64,000 nucleotides of DNA from NCBI GenBank assembly GCA_956465555.1, contig OY101115.1, positions 620,001 to 684,000 on the forward strand. Reading direction: 5' to 3'. The first letter of the stretch is position 1. Every line of letters begins with the position of its first letter. The DNA comes from Nitzschia sp. pyKryTriq1. Its lineage: Eukaryota; Bacillariophyta; Bacillariophyceae; Bacillariales; Bacillariaceae. Positions 22,297 to 31,103 of the stretch are shown piece after piece. The position numbers and the translations under genes are program-made. Below the pieces are notes generated by a model that searched no databases, had not been told where the DNA came from, and was given only the letters and a program-made list of their open reading frames with translations.

Positions 22297-23811
22297 TCAT
22301 CGTGGTAAGTTCGATGCGACTGCAACTCCGATCATTGTGTCCCGTGTGATTATACTTCGCAATTCTTCCTCGGACCAATCCTCCGTACCCTCTGGACGAG
22401 CTGGCAGTACGATGTAGCGATGATCAGCCGTAGAATCGTGGATTCGGATGGTCGTCCCACTGGGAAGGGAGACCCCGAATTCTTCAAGGACACGACGAGG
22501 TTCCCGGACAGCTCGAGAACGGTATTCTCTTGATTTATACCAGGACGGCGCTATGCCCAACAAACTACTGGGGTAGCAGCTGCAAAGAGTGCAAACTACA
22601 AGATTGTGGGTTGTTTCTGTGTTTTTGAGCACAGTAAGGACAGTTGGGGCGTTTGGGTTTGACGAGTTGATTCCAAGTTCTGCCGCTGCAGAAGCCGAAT
22701 CGGAAAGTAGTCGTTCTTCAAATTGGGGGTCCGTCCAAGCTTTGACAACTAGAGTTGCACCTTCCAATTTCTCAGCTGCTGTGTCCATCCGTTCAGACAT
22801 AAGTCTTATTTCGTCCGAAGTCGCTATTCTTTTTTCAACTAGAAGACGAAAGAGAGCCTGGAAGAGTTCTTTTCCCGGAGTTGGTGGTCCCTCCCTTTGG
22901 ATAGCGCGTGATTCCACAACGTTTCGAGCCTCGTGGACGTGGGAGTCCTCGTCACCGTGGTCGTTATGATGATGATGATGGGAGTGGAAATCAGAGTGAG
23001 CATGATCGACACAATCGTCTCCAGATGTATGGTCAAAAAGCAACTGGTTTTCAAAGCTATGACCTGTTGCTCGCTCGGCTGGTTCCAGCCAGTGCTCGTA
23101 GACCTCTACTTCGACCACATCGTCGCCACCGTCCTTTTCGATGGCAGCAGGGTCAAATTGCTCGGGCCAAATATCCCGCTGACGAAATCGCACTCGATAA
23201 AGCTGTACCTCGGGCGCCTCTAGACCAAAAGCTAGGAAAGACGGATCTCCGTGTGTACCACATACTCTCTCGATAGTTCCAGCGACACCATAAATATAAC
23301 CAGGAGTTCGAATATGGGGGCGTCTCCATTCCGCGTTGGAAAGGTACTTTTTCACTCGAACAAAATCTCCAGTGTCAAAAAGAGGCCCTGGGCTGCCGAT
23401 GGCTTGTCTTGAGTCGTTCTCCGCCGATCCACCGAATAGAGCCGAATGCAACTCTTTATGGGAGATCACACGGTGTTCTAGAAGCAGAGCAACCATTGCG
23501 ACTGTCCATTTTTCGTAGTACGAATATCGCCCATATTGGTCGGGTGTCAAAGATTCTATCGCCCGCCGTAACTCGTCGGTTCTCACAACGTTCTTGGACG
23601 CCAGGACCGCAAAGAGAGAATGACATTGCTGCTCCCACGCCAAGAGATCTTTGACTGGCTTTTCTCCGGCACCCAAGATGGGCCCGTATTCGTTCACATC
23701 GCCACCAATGTCATGGGATGGACGGTAAGTAGAGATTTGCCGGACGCATGCTTGCTGCTCCTTCACCTCTTCGTTCCAGATCATCTCCCTAGTCCGCGTG
23801 GCCGGCAGCAC
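22297..23811 (-). CDS. Fused nitrile hydratase (beta subunit, His-rich linker, alpha subunit)
   Basis: A single exon of 504 residues. Residues about 30-125 and 140-255 match the two parts of the beta subunit, with HDIGG near the start, YYEKWTVAMVALLLE, and a C-terminal barrel with FDTGDFVRVK and RTPGYIYGVAGTIERVCG. A linker of about 45 residues (about 265-310) is very rich in His and Asp, with five His in a row. The alpha subunit follows (about 320-504) with metal site VCTLCSC (Cys407, 410, 412), SWYKSREYRSRAVREPR and IRIHDSTADHRYIVLP. Thr in CTLCSC indicates the cobalt type. Bacterial enzymes use two separate genes; beta-alpha fusions with His linkers are known from the choanoflagellate Monosiga and a few other protists. 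It should hydrate nitriles to amides. Whether the linker supplies metal is inference. Confidence 0.92.
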   Translation of the reverse strand: MLPATRTREMIWNEEVKEQQACVRQISTYRPSHDIGGDVNEYGPILGAGEKPVKDLLAWEQQCHSLFAVLASKNVVRTDELRRAIESLTPDQYGRYSYYEKWTVAMVALLLEHRVISHKELHSALFGGSAENDSRQAIGSPGPLFDTGDFVRVKKYLSNAEWRRPHIRTPGYIYGVAGTIERVCGTHGDPSFLAFGLEAPEVQLYRVRFRQRDIWPEQFDPAAIEKDGGDDVVEVEVYEHWLEPAERATGHSFENQLLFDHTSGDDCVDHAHSDFHSHHHHHNDHGDEDSHVHEARNVVESRAIQREGPPTPGKELFQALFRLLVEKRIATSDEIRLMSERMDTAAEKLEGATLVVKAWTDPQFEERLLSDSASAAAELGINSSNPNAPTVLTVLKNTETTHNLVVCTLCSCYPSSLLGIAPSWYKSREYRSRAVREPRRVLEEFGVSLPSGTTIRIHDSTADHRYIVLPARPEGTEDWSEEELRSIITRDTMIGVAVASNLPR

Positions 23812-24372
23812 AGGATCAAATGTAGAGTGTTGGAGACAAGAAGGGAAGTCAAGTCGGACTTCGGTCTAATATCGGGATTGTTTCAAGAAAGTGATCTTGA
23901 AGCATCCCTTGTTCTTTTCCTTCCGTGCTTATTTGCGGCATCCTTTTGCCACTTTTGCCACTTTTGCCACTACGCACTGTACGCGGTACGAACAATACCA
24001 GCACTTCTTTTGTATCATCAGTACGTCAATCCGAGGGTCCGGTCTTCCCTTCAACCGGCGGCGCGGTTCGTCCGCCCTCAGTTCGATCCATACTGTACCG
24101 GTACTGTGCCGGTACGAGCGCAGGGGCTACGAGTATGTACAGTATCTTATTTATCTTTCCCAAAAGGCAGGGTCTACTATTAGTAGAGGAGGAGGATGAG
24201 AGCAGGCAGAGATTGTCGGCACATCGCAGTGTCAAAGGAAGATCCTGCGTCCGAATTTTCTACCGCCAGTGGACTATTCGAGAAAGCTGGGGAGAGAAGA
24301 ATCGTCCCAACTAGTAGACAAAGAAAAAAATGTAGGTTGCATCTACTCTAGAGTGTAGATTACGATCCCTCG
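23812..24372. other. Intergenic, no gene seen
   Basis: This gap is the upstream flank of the nitrile hydratase gene and the 3' flank of the first GH81 gene. Plus-strand frames across it run into the hydratase gene antisense and look like chance. A repeated CACTTTTGC motif occurs at about 23945-23970. Confidence 0.45.
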
Positions 24373-27300
24373 CTAGTTACCATCCGGGTCGCATCCCCCA
24401 CAAACTCCCGGAAATTCATCAACAGCGACGGACTTGCATGCAGCAGTTTCGGAGAGGCCTTGGTTCGTCATCAACCATTCGATGCGATCGCCGCAAATAA
24501 ATTCTCCAGCATAAGCCCGAAGAACATCTGATGTACAAGTCAGGGGTCGGTTGCATGTTATCCCATCAGCAGGAGGGACTAGAGACGGTTGAAATTCAGA
24601 TATCAGATCTTCCACATCCTCGACCACGGAATCTACCACATCTGCCAAGGAATCTGGTTTACACAGGCCGCAAGCTTCGGGGAACTCGTCCACTGCAATT
24701 TGGTAGCAGGCATCGTACTCCGACTTCTGCTGTTGATTGATGAGATAACTGATTCTACTGCGACAATCGTATTCACCAGCCATGGCTTCAAGAGCACTAG
24801 CGGTGCACGTGCTTGGCTGGAAGCACGTCAAGTCTTTTTGACCCACTTCCCAGGGGTAGGACTGTACAAGCTTGTAGGGTTCGTCGACGCTGGGCCTTGT
24901 CGCAATGTACCAAATTGTGTTAGACATTGAGTGACCGTTTCCACCCGCTGTCTCGAATACCGAGTCTGTAAGGTTTTTGGCGTGACCGAGCGCCTTTTCT
25001 TTGAGACCCAAAGTTGCCAAAAGAGCAAGGATTTGAACCGACCATCCTTCTTCGATACAGGCCTGATTGCATGACTGTGCATACGGGTCAAAGGCTTCCC
25101 TGGCCCATGCCACGCTGTCCCGTTCCTCGGAAATGGAAGTGAGAGGAATGAGCTGAATGCCATAAATCAAGTAGGGTGCGTTGCCAAACCAGGTCCCAAA
25201 GAAAGCTTTGGACGACCACAGAATTCCAACAACGTTGTGCTGGTAAGCCGCATCGAACGTGCTTTGAGTTCCTTGATCATGAGATATCTGCCAGTACCGT
25301 TGTGTTGATCGCAACTCCGTCGCAACCAGCAAACGGCCAATCTTGTAGATATTATCCGCAGTCTCTGCCTTCCCCGCGTCCCCTCCGTCGCTGAAGATGG
25401 AAGACATGGTCTTTCCGAAAAGAGCCACGGCCTCGTATCCCGCAATGGCCTCGCTGGACGATTCTTGGTTCATTCCCGTTGGGGAAGCCGGCCGAGATAT
25501 TCCGCTGGCCCAAGAGCTTCCGTGATACCAGTCCTTGTGACGAACAGGAGGAAAAAAATGATCATCCAATGATGGATTCGCGATGTCTCTTACAAACATC
25601 AGCACCTTCTCAAAATTGTCTCTTCCCCACTCTGGGTCAAAGTGTGCAACTACTGCCGCCGCGTAGATATGGTAACCATAGTGAAAGTGGTGGTCGTTGT
25701 AGAAACCTGCTCCGAAGTTCAGACCTTGATCGCTTAGACCCGGACAGTTCGGAAAGACGTTTTGACAGGTGCCTGAGGCGTAGTCACACCCGCAGTTCAC
25801 TAACCCGCCCCAATCAGAATCATAAAGAAAAGGCGCCTGTGCATCGCCATTTATCCAAACTTCCACCGCACTTCGTAAATGATCCAAAGCCTCGTCCATG
25901 GCAAGCTGACTGGGCAATGAACTCTGACCACACGCTTCAGTGATGGTGTCCGAAGCCAACGAGCGAACCATGGATCGCCGTCTTCGGGTACACATGTGCA
26001 ACATTTCCTCTGCAATCAATAGAATCCGAGACAACTTTCCAAGAGCCTTTCCACTGAAATAGGTGTCTCCGGCACCTATGAAGAAGTTTTGGGGAACCCG
26101 GTATAATAAATCTTTTGTCACGGCTTCCATCAAGTCCGGGACCATTGCTGCCTCTGGAAGCCTTGGTGCCGCAAAAGAAATTGGTGGAAGTTGCTCGGAT
26201 ATTGCCCATTTAGACCCTTTAACCACGCAAACCGGCCCCAGCATTGCAGCGGCGCAATAGTCTCCTGCCCCAGCTAACTTATCTTGATGATGAGGCATGG
26301 CAAACATGATCAATTCTGTGGTTGGGTTTCTACTTCTGTCCATTGGTTGGGGGTCCCAGTCAAAAATCAGAGCTGCTTCGTCACCACCCATTTCGTGACC
26401 TACCGCAGTTGCTTTTCCAGGATATACTTCCGAATGGGACCGAAGCAACGCTTTGTATTCTTCAGTCTGGGAATTTTCTCCCTCGAAAACCATGGCAAGC
26501 CTTACAGTAAAAGAACCCCCCTCGGGTAGTCCAGGCGAGTCCACTGCCTGTAGCATGAAGCTCCCCGTAGTCACGTTCTCCTTGCATTGGAAGAACGCTG
26601 GATGAGAAAAGAAGACCAGCCATGTCAGCCCTGTCTCGAATCGCAGCTCAATGTCAGTTTTCGCTTTGAATGTGCTTCCTTCAGTGCACGCTGCTGTGCT
26701 CGTTCCACCGTCCAGTAGAAGGGATGAAACAGTATTGCTCTCCCCGTAGATGGTGGGAACGATGGCGCTGCTCGAAAAGTTTGGGTAGATCATCGTCGCA
26801 TATGGCATGCCTCTGACAAGAGAGGATTGCATACCGTGGTACGCCCATTCAAGAGTGATGCCAAGGTCGGTGACGGCTAAAACTGTGTACCCCTTCTCGG
26901 CTGAAGAATCGACCTCCGGTGCCGTAGTAAAGTCCACAGCTGCGCCTAGTGTCAAGGCCGCCGGCTCGTCCACCGATACAATGACTTGGTCCGCTGATGC
27001 TTCCACTGTAGAACGATGCACTCTCATTCCAGGTATGGCACCAACCACGTCAACAATATAAGGCATCGTATATGCTCGATGGTCGCCAGTGGGGGTTTCA
27101 TCGTCATGCAGCAGCAGCAAGTTTTGGTACCAGGCATTCGTCGGTAGCGCTTGATCGGGATTGCTTGCCCTCAATGGAGCCAATCTAGCAGCTGGTTTTG
27201 ACCCCTCGGGCCGCGCAACATTAGGTAGATCCAAGTCTAACACGGGATCCAAGTACGAGAAAGGGGCAAAGGACAATGCTGCAACATCTTCGTCCTCAAA

Positions 27301-27747
27301 GCCCTCGTTAACTGCGGGATTCTCAGGAGAAGAGTTGTCGGCCGGTCCGTCCGAGTTCGTGTTACCACTACTCGTGTTCTCCGTGTCATTTGGAGGTGAG
27401 TTTGCAGTCATCGATGAGGAAGTTGTGTCTTTTCGCTTTCTCCTCTGGGTGTTAACCGAAACCACGAGGCATATAAATATCAAGGAGACAACAGCAACCA
27501 TCACTTTGAATCTTTTTCGCCGGTACCATCTCGACGGGTCTTTACCTGTTATAATGACCTCATCGGCCGATGTTATTTTGTGGACGAAATCCCGTTCGTC
27601 TCCCGTCATCTCAATTTCGACTGTTCCGGGCTCCGTCTCCATGGTCTCCATGGGATTCATTTCCCAGTCGTCTTCCGAGTAGGTGCTGCTTTCGTCTTTT
27701 TCTGTCATCAGAAGCCTCCTAAATAACTCGTTGGAAGCAGATCTCAT
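24373..27747 (-). CDS. GH81 endo-1,3-beta-glucanase, membrane-anchored (copy A)
   Basis: A single exon of 1124 residues. A cytosolic acidic N-terminus is followed by one membrane segment (about 78-97) and a Ser/Asn-rich stalk, so a type II membrane protein is inferred. The GH81 catalytic region (about 160-950) has LPTNAWYQNLL (about 200-210), FYNDHHFHYGYHIYAAAVVA and the acidic site region NQESSSEAIAGYEAVALFG (about 758-776), where the family has its catalytic Glu residues. It hydrolyses beta-1,3-glucan, in a diatom plausibly chrysolaminarin or callose. Two C-terminal Cys modules of about 60 residues follow, each with C-x4-TCT, an AGE-x2-C step, a WL/YL helix and DEFP-x2-CG. A paralogue lies on the other strand at 31104-34905. 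Confidence 0.92.
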   Translation of the reverse strand: MRSASNELFRRLLMTEKDESSTYSEDDWEMNPMETMETEPGTVEIEMTGDERDFVHKITSADEVIITGKDPSRWYRRKRFKVMVAVVSLIFICLVVSVNTQRRKRKDTTSSSMTANSPPNDTENTSSGNTNSDGPADNSSPENPAVNEGFEDEDVAALSFAPFSYLDPVLDLDLPNVARPEGSKPAARLAPLRASNPDQALPTNAWYQNLLLLHDDETPTGDHRAYTMPYIVDVVGAIPGMRVHRSTVEASADQVIVSVDEPAALTLGAAVDFTTAPEVDSSAEKGYTVLAVTDLGITLEWAYHGMQSSLVRGMPYATMIYPNFSSSAIVPTIYGESNTVSSLLLDGGTSTAACTEGSTFKAKTDIELRFETGLTWLVFFSHPAFFQCKENVTTGSFMLQAVDSPGLPEGGSFTVRLAMVFEGENSQTEEYKALLRSHSEVYPGKATAVGHEMGGDEAALIFDWDPQPMDRSRNPTTELIMFAMPHHQDKLAGAGDYCAAAMLGPVCVVKGSKWAISEQLPPISFAAPRLPEAAMVPDLMEAVTKDLLYRVPQNFFIGAGDTYFSGKALGKLSRILLIAEEMLHMCTRRRRSMVRSLASDTITEACGQSSLPSQLAMDEALDHLRSAVEVWINGDAQAPFLYDSDWGGLVNCGCDYASGTCQNVFPNCPGLSDQGLNFGAGFYNDHHFHYGYHIYAAAVVAHFDPEWGRDNFEKVLMFVRDIANPSLDDHFFPPVRHKDWYHGSSWASGISRPASPTGMNQESSSEAIAGYEAVALFGKTMSSIFSDGGDAGKAETADNIYKIGRLLVATELRSTQRYWQISHDQGTQSTFDAAYQHNVVGILWSSKAFFGTWFGNAPYLIYGIQLIPLTSISEERDSVAWAREAFDPYAQSCNQACIEEGWSVQILALLATLGLKEKALGHAKNLTDSVFETAGGNGHSMSNTIWYIATRPSVDEPYKLVQSYPWEVGQKDLTCFQPSTCTASALEAMAGEYDCRSRISYLINQQQKSEYDACYQIAVDEFPEACGLCKPDSLADVVDSVVEDVEDLISEFQPSLVPPADGITCNRPLTCTSDVLRAYAGEFICGDRIEWLMTNQGLSETAACKSVAVDEFPGVCGGCDPDGN

Positions 27748-28318
27748 TTACTACTTGTTGAAAGAAATCTGTACCCACTTTCGCTCTATTGCTTGCATGT
27801 TAATTCCAAGTACTTCGTAGCTTATTGCAAGTCCCGTGTGGGGGGTGAAGGATTTGTGAAGGAAGATAATTTGGCGACCAACAAGAAGATTCTATCGGTA
27901 CATGCATGCATGAGATGAGAGATGATGAGATCCATCTAACAAAGAAGTTATTGGTGCGCGTGGTCGGTCATTGTGGTGGCAGTGTTCTCTACGTACGATT
28001 GGCTGTGGTAGCTTTTACGATAGTACTTGTCCGAATTAGACAACTCCGACGAAATTTCTTCATGTGTGTGACGTACCTGTACTTCGTACGTTTCCAAAGT
28101 CAGTCGTGAATACAACTATTTCGAAATTTCGCGCATTGGCTCGAATTTTCAGCATGTCTGGCCGTCATCCGAAGTGGCCACAGATTGCAGATTGCGAAGT
28201 CAAAAATCGAAACATCATACAATCTCTCACAGCTCACAAAAGCTACCGGTACCGGTACATGGCATCATGCCGAGCGTACAGTATCTTGTCATACAATACC
28301 TCAATATTTGAAATAACC
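27748..28318. other. Intergenic, no gene seen
   Basis: The gap lies between GH81 copy A and a membrane protein gene that start outward from it, so it contains both promoters. A frame open from 28064 continues into the downstream gene, but its added N-terminus looks non-coding. GGTACCGGTAC-type words occur at about 28240-28260. Confidence 0.45.
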
Positions 28319-29011
28319 ATGAACTATTCCAAGCAAACTGAACGATTTATTGCGACAGGCAACATACTGGTCGTGGTGTTTATCATTGTGTGGAAAACGT
28401 TCGGCCTCGGTTGGCTCCCGTTTGGGCTGAGCGAAGCTTGGGTGAAAACGACAGATCCTTCCGAACCTTACTATCCTCGGCACAATCGTCGAGAGGTGGA
28501 ATATAACGTATTTTATCTTCTTTTCTATGGAATCTTTGGTCTTTGTGCACAATGGTCGTCTTTCAAACTTGTCACAAATCCCCACGACAAGTCGGCAAAA
28601 AATATTTTTGGTGCATTTCACGTGTCCATAGCCGTCTATCACATTTTGTTTGCAACAAGAATGATTGAGGGGAAATCACTCATTTTGAACGATTTTCCCT
28701 TGTACGTCACGTATTTCGCCCAACTGGTCTTTCTACTTTGCTTTATCATGGCATTAAACTTCTTCTTGAAACCCTATGACGCAGCAAGAAAAACAAGTCT
28801 TGACTTGTTATCGTTCGTCAATATTACCCCTCCGGGGATTCACATGATTATGCTGGGGCTTGGACTCGAAAACAAAATGGTTGCCTATTCAATCAATGGA
28901 GTATGCTTTTTAGCAATCCCATTCCTTTTGAGTGCGACGGAGACGGCCAATATTCTATTCGGTGGAAGAGCCGCGGCAAACGGAAGGAGCAAATCGAAGA
29001 AGTCCGCCTAA
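28319..29011 (+). CDS. Six-pass membrane protein, unknown
   Basis: The Met at 28319 gives 230 residues and places the first membrane segment (about 12-30) close to the N-terminus. Further segments lie at about 64-82, 98-114, 124-146, 160-180 and 186-208. Segment loops contain conserved-looking charged pairs (RRE, KPYD). The tail is basic (GRSKSKKSA) and probably cytosolic. I do not recognise a family. It lies with a methyltransferase gene between the two GH81 genes. Confidence 0.6.
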   Translation: MNYSKQTERFIATGNILVVVFIIVWKTFGLGWLPFGLSEAWVKTTDPSEPYYPRHNRREVEYNVFYLLFYGIFGLCAQWSSFKLVTNPHDKSAKNIFGAFHVSIAVYHILFATRMIEGKSLILNDFPLYVTYFAQLVFLLCFIMALNFFLKPYDAARKTSLDLLSFVNITPPGIHMIMLGLGLENKMVAYSINGVCFLAIPFLLSATETANILFGGRAAANGRSKSKKSA

Positions 29012-29129
29012 AAATAATGACAAGAAATTGGAAGGTGGGACTCCATCGCAAGAAAGATGATGCTAGTAGTCGCTCGAGTGCTTGTACTGTAGCAACGATA
29101 CTTCTCGCTCGCTTCAGTTCGAGACATAC

Positions 29130-30143
29130 TCAAGGGTCCTGGAGATAAACAGATAACTCTATTGAACAAAACAAGATCCGAGCTTGTGAGATCGCGCCCC
29201 TCAAGCTGCAAAGATCAAACGTAGCAAGCAAGGCAGACTTACCGATACCATCTTGCATCATATTTTTCTTTGTTTCGTCACCGTCGTGGTCTGGTTCGCA
29301 ATACTCGAGCCACGACATGGCCAGTCGAGTGCGCACTGTCCCCTTTTTCTCAAGCTCAGATATGTAGCGCCGGTAGTCGTCGATTTGTGCGAAAACAACG
29401 TTGTCAGCCGCCACAAAGGAGCCCTTCCGGATGAAACCTCCGTTCTCTAGTTTTTGAAGATCGCTGAGATAAAGGGACTTGTCATGATCCAGAAACAGAA
29501 AGTCGATGGTATTGGATTTCATATTCCGTCTCAGCAGCTCTTCCAAACTCTCAGCTCCAGCAGGATCCAATAATAATACGTTTATGCAATCTGCGAGACC
29601 AGCCAGCTCCACCATTTTTCTTGCAACTTGGGCATTTTGTTCCACGACCTCGACGCTGCAAATATCAAACTCGCACTTGAGGTATTTCAACGTCTTGGCC
29701 AGCAGTATCGACGAGTAGCCGCAATACGTTCCAATTTCCACCAAAGACAGCAACTTGGATGATGATGATTCGGCGTTAGCGTGTAGACATTCGTTCAGAA
29801 ACTCCTCGACAATTGTTCCTTTTTCGTGTCCGACGTGCATCATCCAATGCCGTTGCAAAGAAAACTCGTCAATGGAGCGAAGAACTGCAGCAGCCCTCTC
29901 CGATGATGTCGCCGACAATGACACATCATCAGTCCGCATTATTTCCCGTTGCACATAATTGAGTAATGCCTGTTCGGTACCAGCATGAAAAGCGAGGATA
30001 CCGTTGCTTGGGTCGCGTCTCAGTACTCGTAGTGGTGATGGCGGGTTCTCAGCTGAGACTGCATTTGCATTCTTTGCATCCTCAGTAGTGTCGTCGTCGT
30101 CGTCGTCGTCGCCAAAACAGTCAAAGGGGTCTTCTTCGCTCAT
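29130..30143 (-). CDS. Catechol-O-methyltransferase-like SAM methyltransferase
   Basis: Exons 30143-29243 and 29158-29130 are joined across an 84-nt intron (GTAAGT...AATAG), giving 309 residues ending DGIELSVYLQDP. The SAM-binding motif VEIGTYCGYSSILLA, the acidic SVEVVE and the metal-site region FLFLDHDKSLY plus AADNVVFA match COMT, which transfers methyl to a hydroxyl of catechols with Mg2+. MMHVGHEKG lies before the SAM motif, as the MNVG(D/H)xKG segment does in COMT. The N-terminus (about 1-50) is acidic and lacks a targeting signal. The tiny last exon of 29 nt was chosen because it restores an acceptable C-terminus in phase; the intron itself is open and in frame, so a 337-residue retained form is possible. 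The natural substrate is unknown. Confidence 0.87.
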   Translation of the reverse strand: MSEEDPFDCFGDDDDDDDTTEDAKNANAVSAENPPSPLRVLRRDPSNGILAFHAGTEQALLNYVQREIMRTDDVSLSATSSERAAAVLRSIDEFSLQRHWMMHVGHEKGTIVEEFLNECLHANAESSSSKLLSLVEIGTYCGYSSILLAKTLKYLKCEFDICSVEVVEQNAQVARKMVELAGLADCINVLLLDPAGAESLEELLRRNMKSNTIDFLFLDHDKSLYLSDLQKLENGGFIRKGSFVAADNVVFAQIDDYRRYISELEKKGTVRTRLAMSWLEYCEPDHDGDETKKNMMQDGIGKSALLATFDLCSLRGAISQARILFCSIELSVYLQDP

Positions 30144-31103
30144 GGTGGTGATTTCCGGTGATGCATTGGTATGGTTTTACCACAGGTAGGATCATCTATC
30201 CAAATAATTAGTGGTGATTGATTTGTCTCACAGTGTGACAAGGAGCGACTTTCTTGGTGGATGACGACGACGAGGATGAGGAGGAGGAGTCGACAGTTGT
30301 CAAGCATCTCAGCAGGCAGCAGGCAGGATGCACATTTTGTTGTCGTCGTCGCTCTCTACCCGAGACGCCGGCATACCTGTACCAGGTACCCGGTCCAAGT
30401 ACGAGTACCGGTAGTACTTGCGCAAGTACTGTATGTTTTTCTTCTCCCTTTTTCTTGTTCGTGGTGGAGGTGCACGCGTGCAGCGCGCACGCACCAGTCG
30501 TAAAAGTGATGATTCTCTTCGGTTCTCCTTGCTTGCTTGCGAATGGGTCAGTTGAAGCGAATCCAAATTTGAATCCAGCGTGCTATTCTCTCGATATTAC
30601 GAGTATGGTTTATGGCTTTATTTAGAGGGCTCGTTTGCTTCCGAACGGTCCATTAAGTGACTTTGGGAAGGCATGACAATGCAACTGCGTAGTTTGGGAC
30701 TGATGCACATAAATAACAATGCTCTGATGCTTTGGGACCCAAATCGACGGAATTCACCCCCTAAACAGTCATCGTACGTCATAAGGTGTCAACCAAAGGA
30801 GAAGGAAAACGGAATAAACATCATACCGATGAGCGAGAGCCGTTGATTGCTGTCGGTCGGCCACTTTTCTTACAGAAAAATAGATGACCGACCCGCAGAC
30901 GCACTTGATTCCTGTGCATATGCAAGTTCAGCCGACGACCACTAAACTTTTAATAGCATTTCATTATATTTTGCATTGGCGGAAACGCAAAAGCAAAGAG
31001 AATATTTTGCTCATAAACTTAACTGCGGGCAAGCTTGTACTCGTACTTGTAACGCAAGACAACAAGTAGTGTCAAGAATTTTAAAGTATCGATCTGTCTG
31101 ACA
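30144..31103. other. Divergent intergenic region, no gene seen
   Basis: The methyltransferase and GH81 copy B start outward from this 960-bp gap. It contains GAC/GAG-rich sequence (30255-30300) and GTAC words (30380-30430). No convincing frame or RNA gene is seen. Confidence 0.45.

Noticed and set aside
23620-24183. 187-codon plus-strand frame
   Set aside because: It is antisense to the start of the nitrile hydratase gene and has no recognisable domain.
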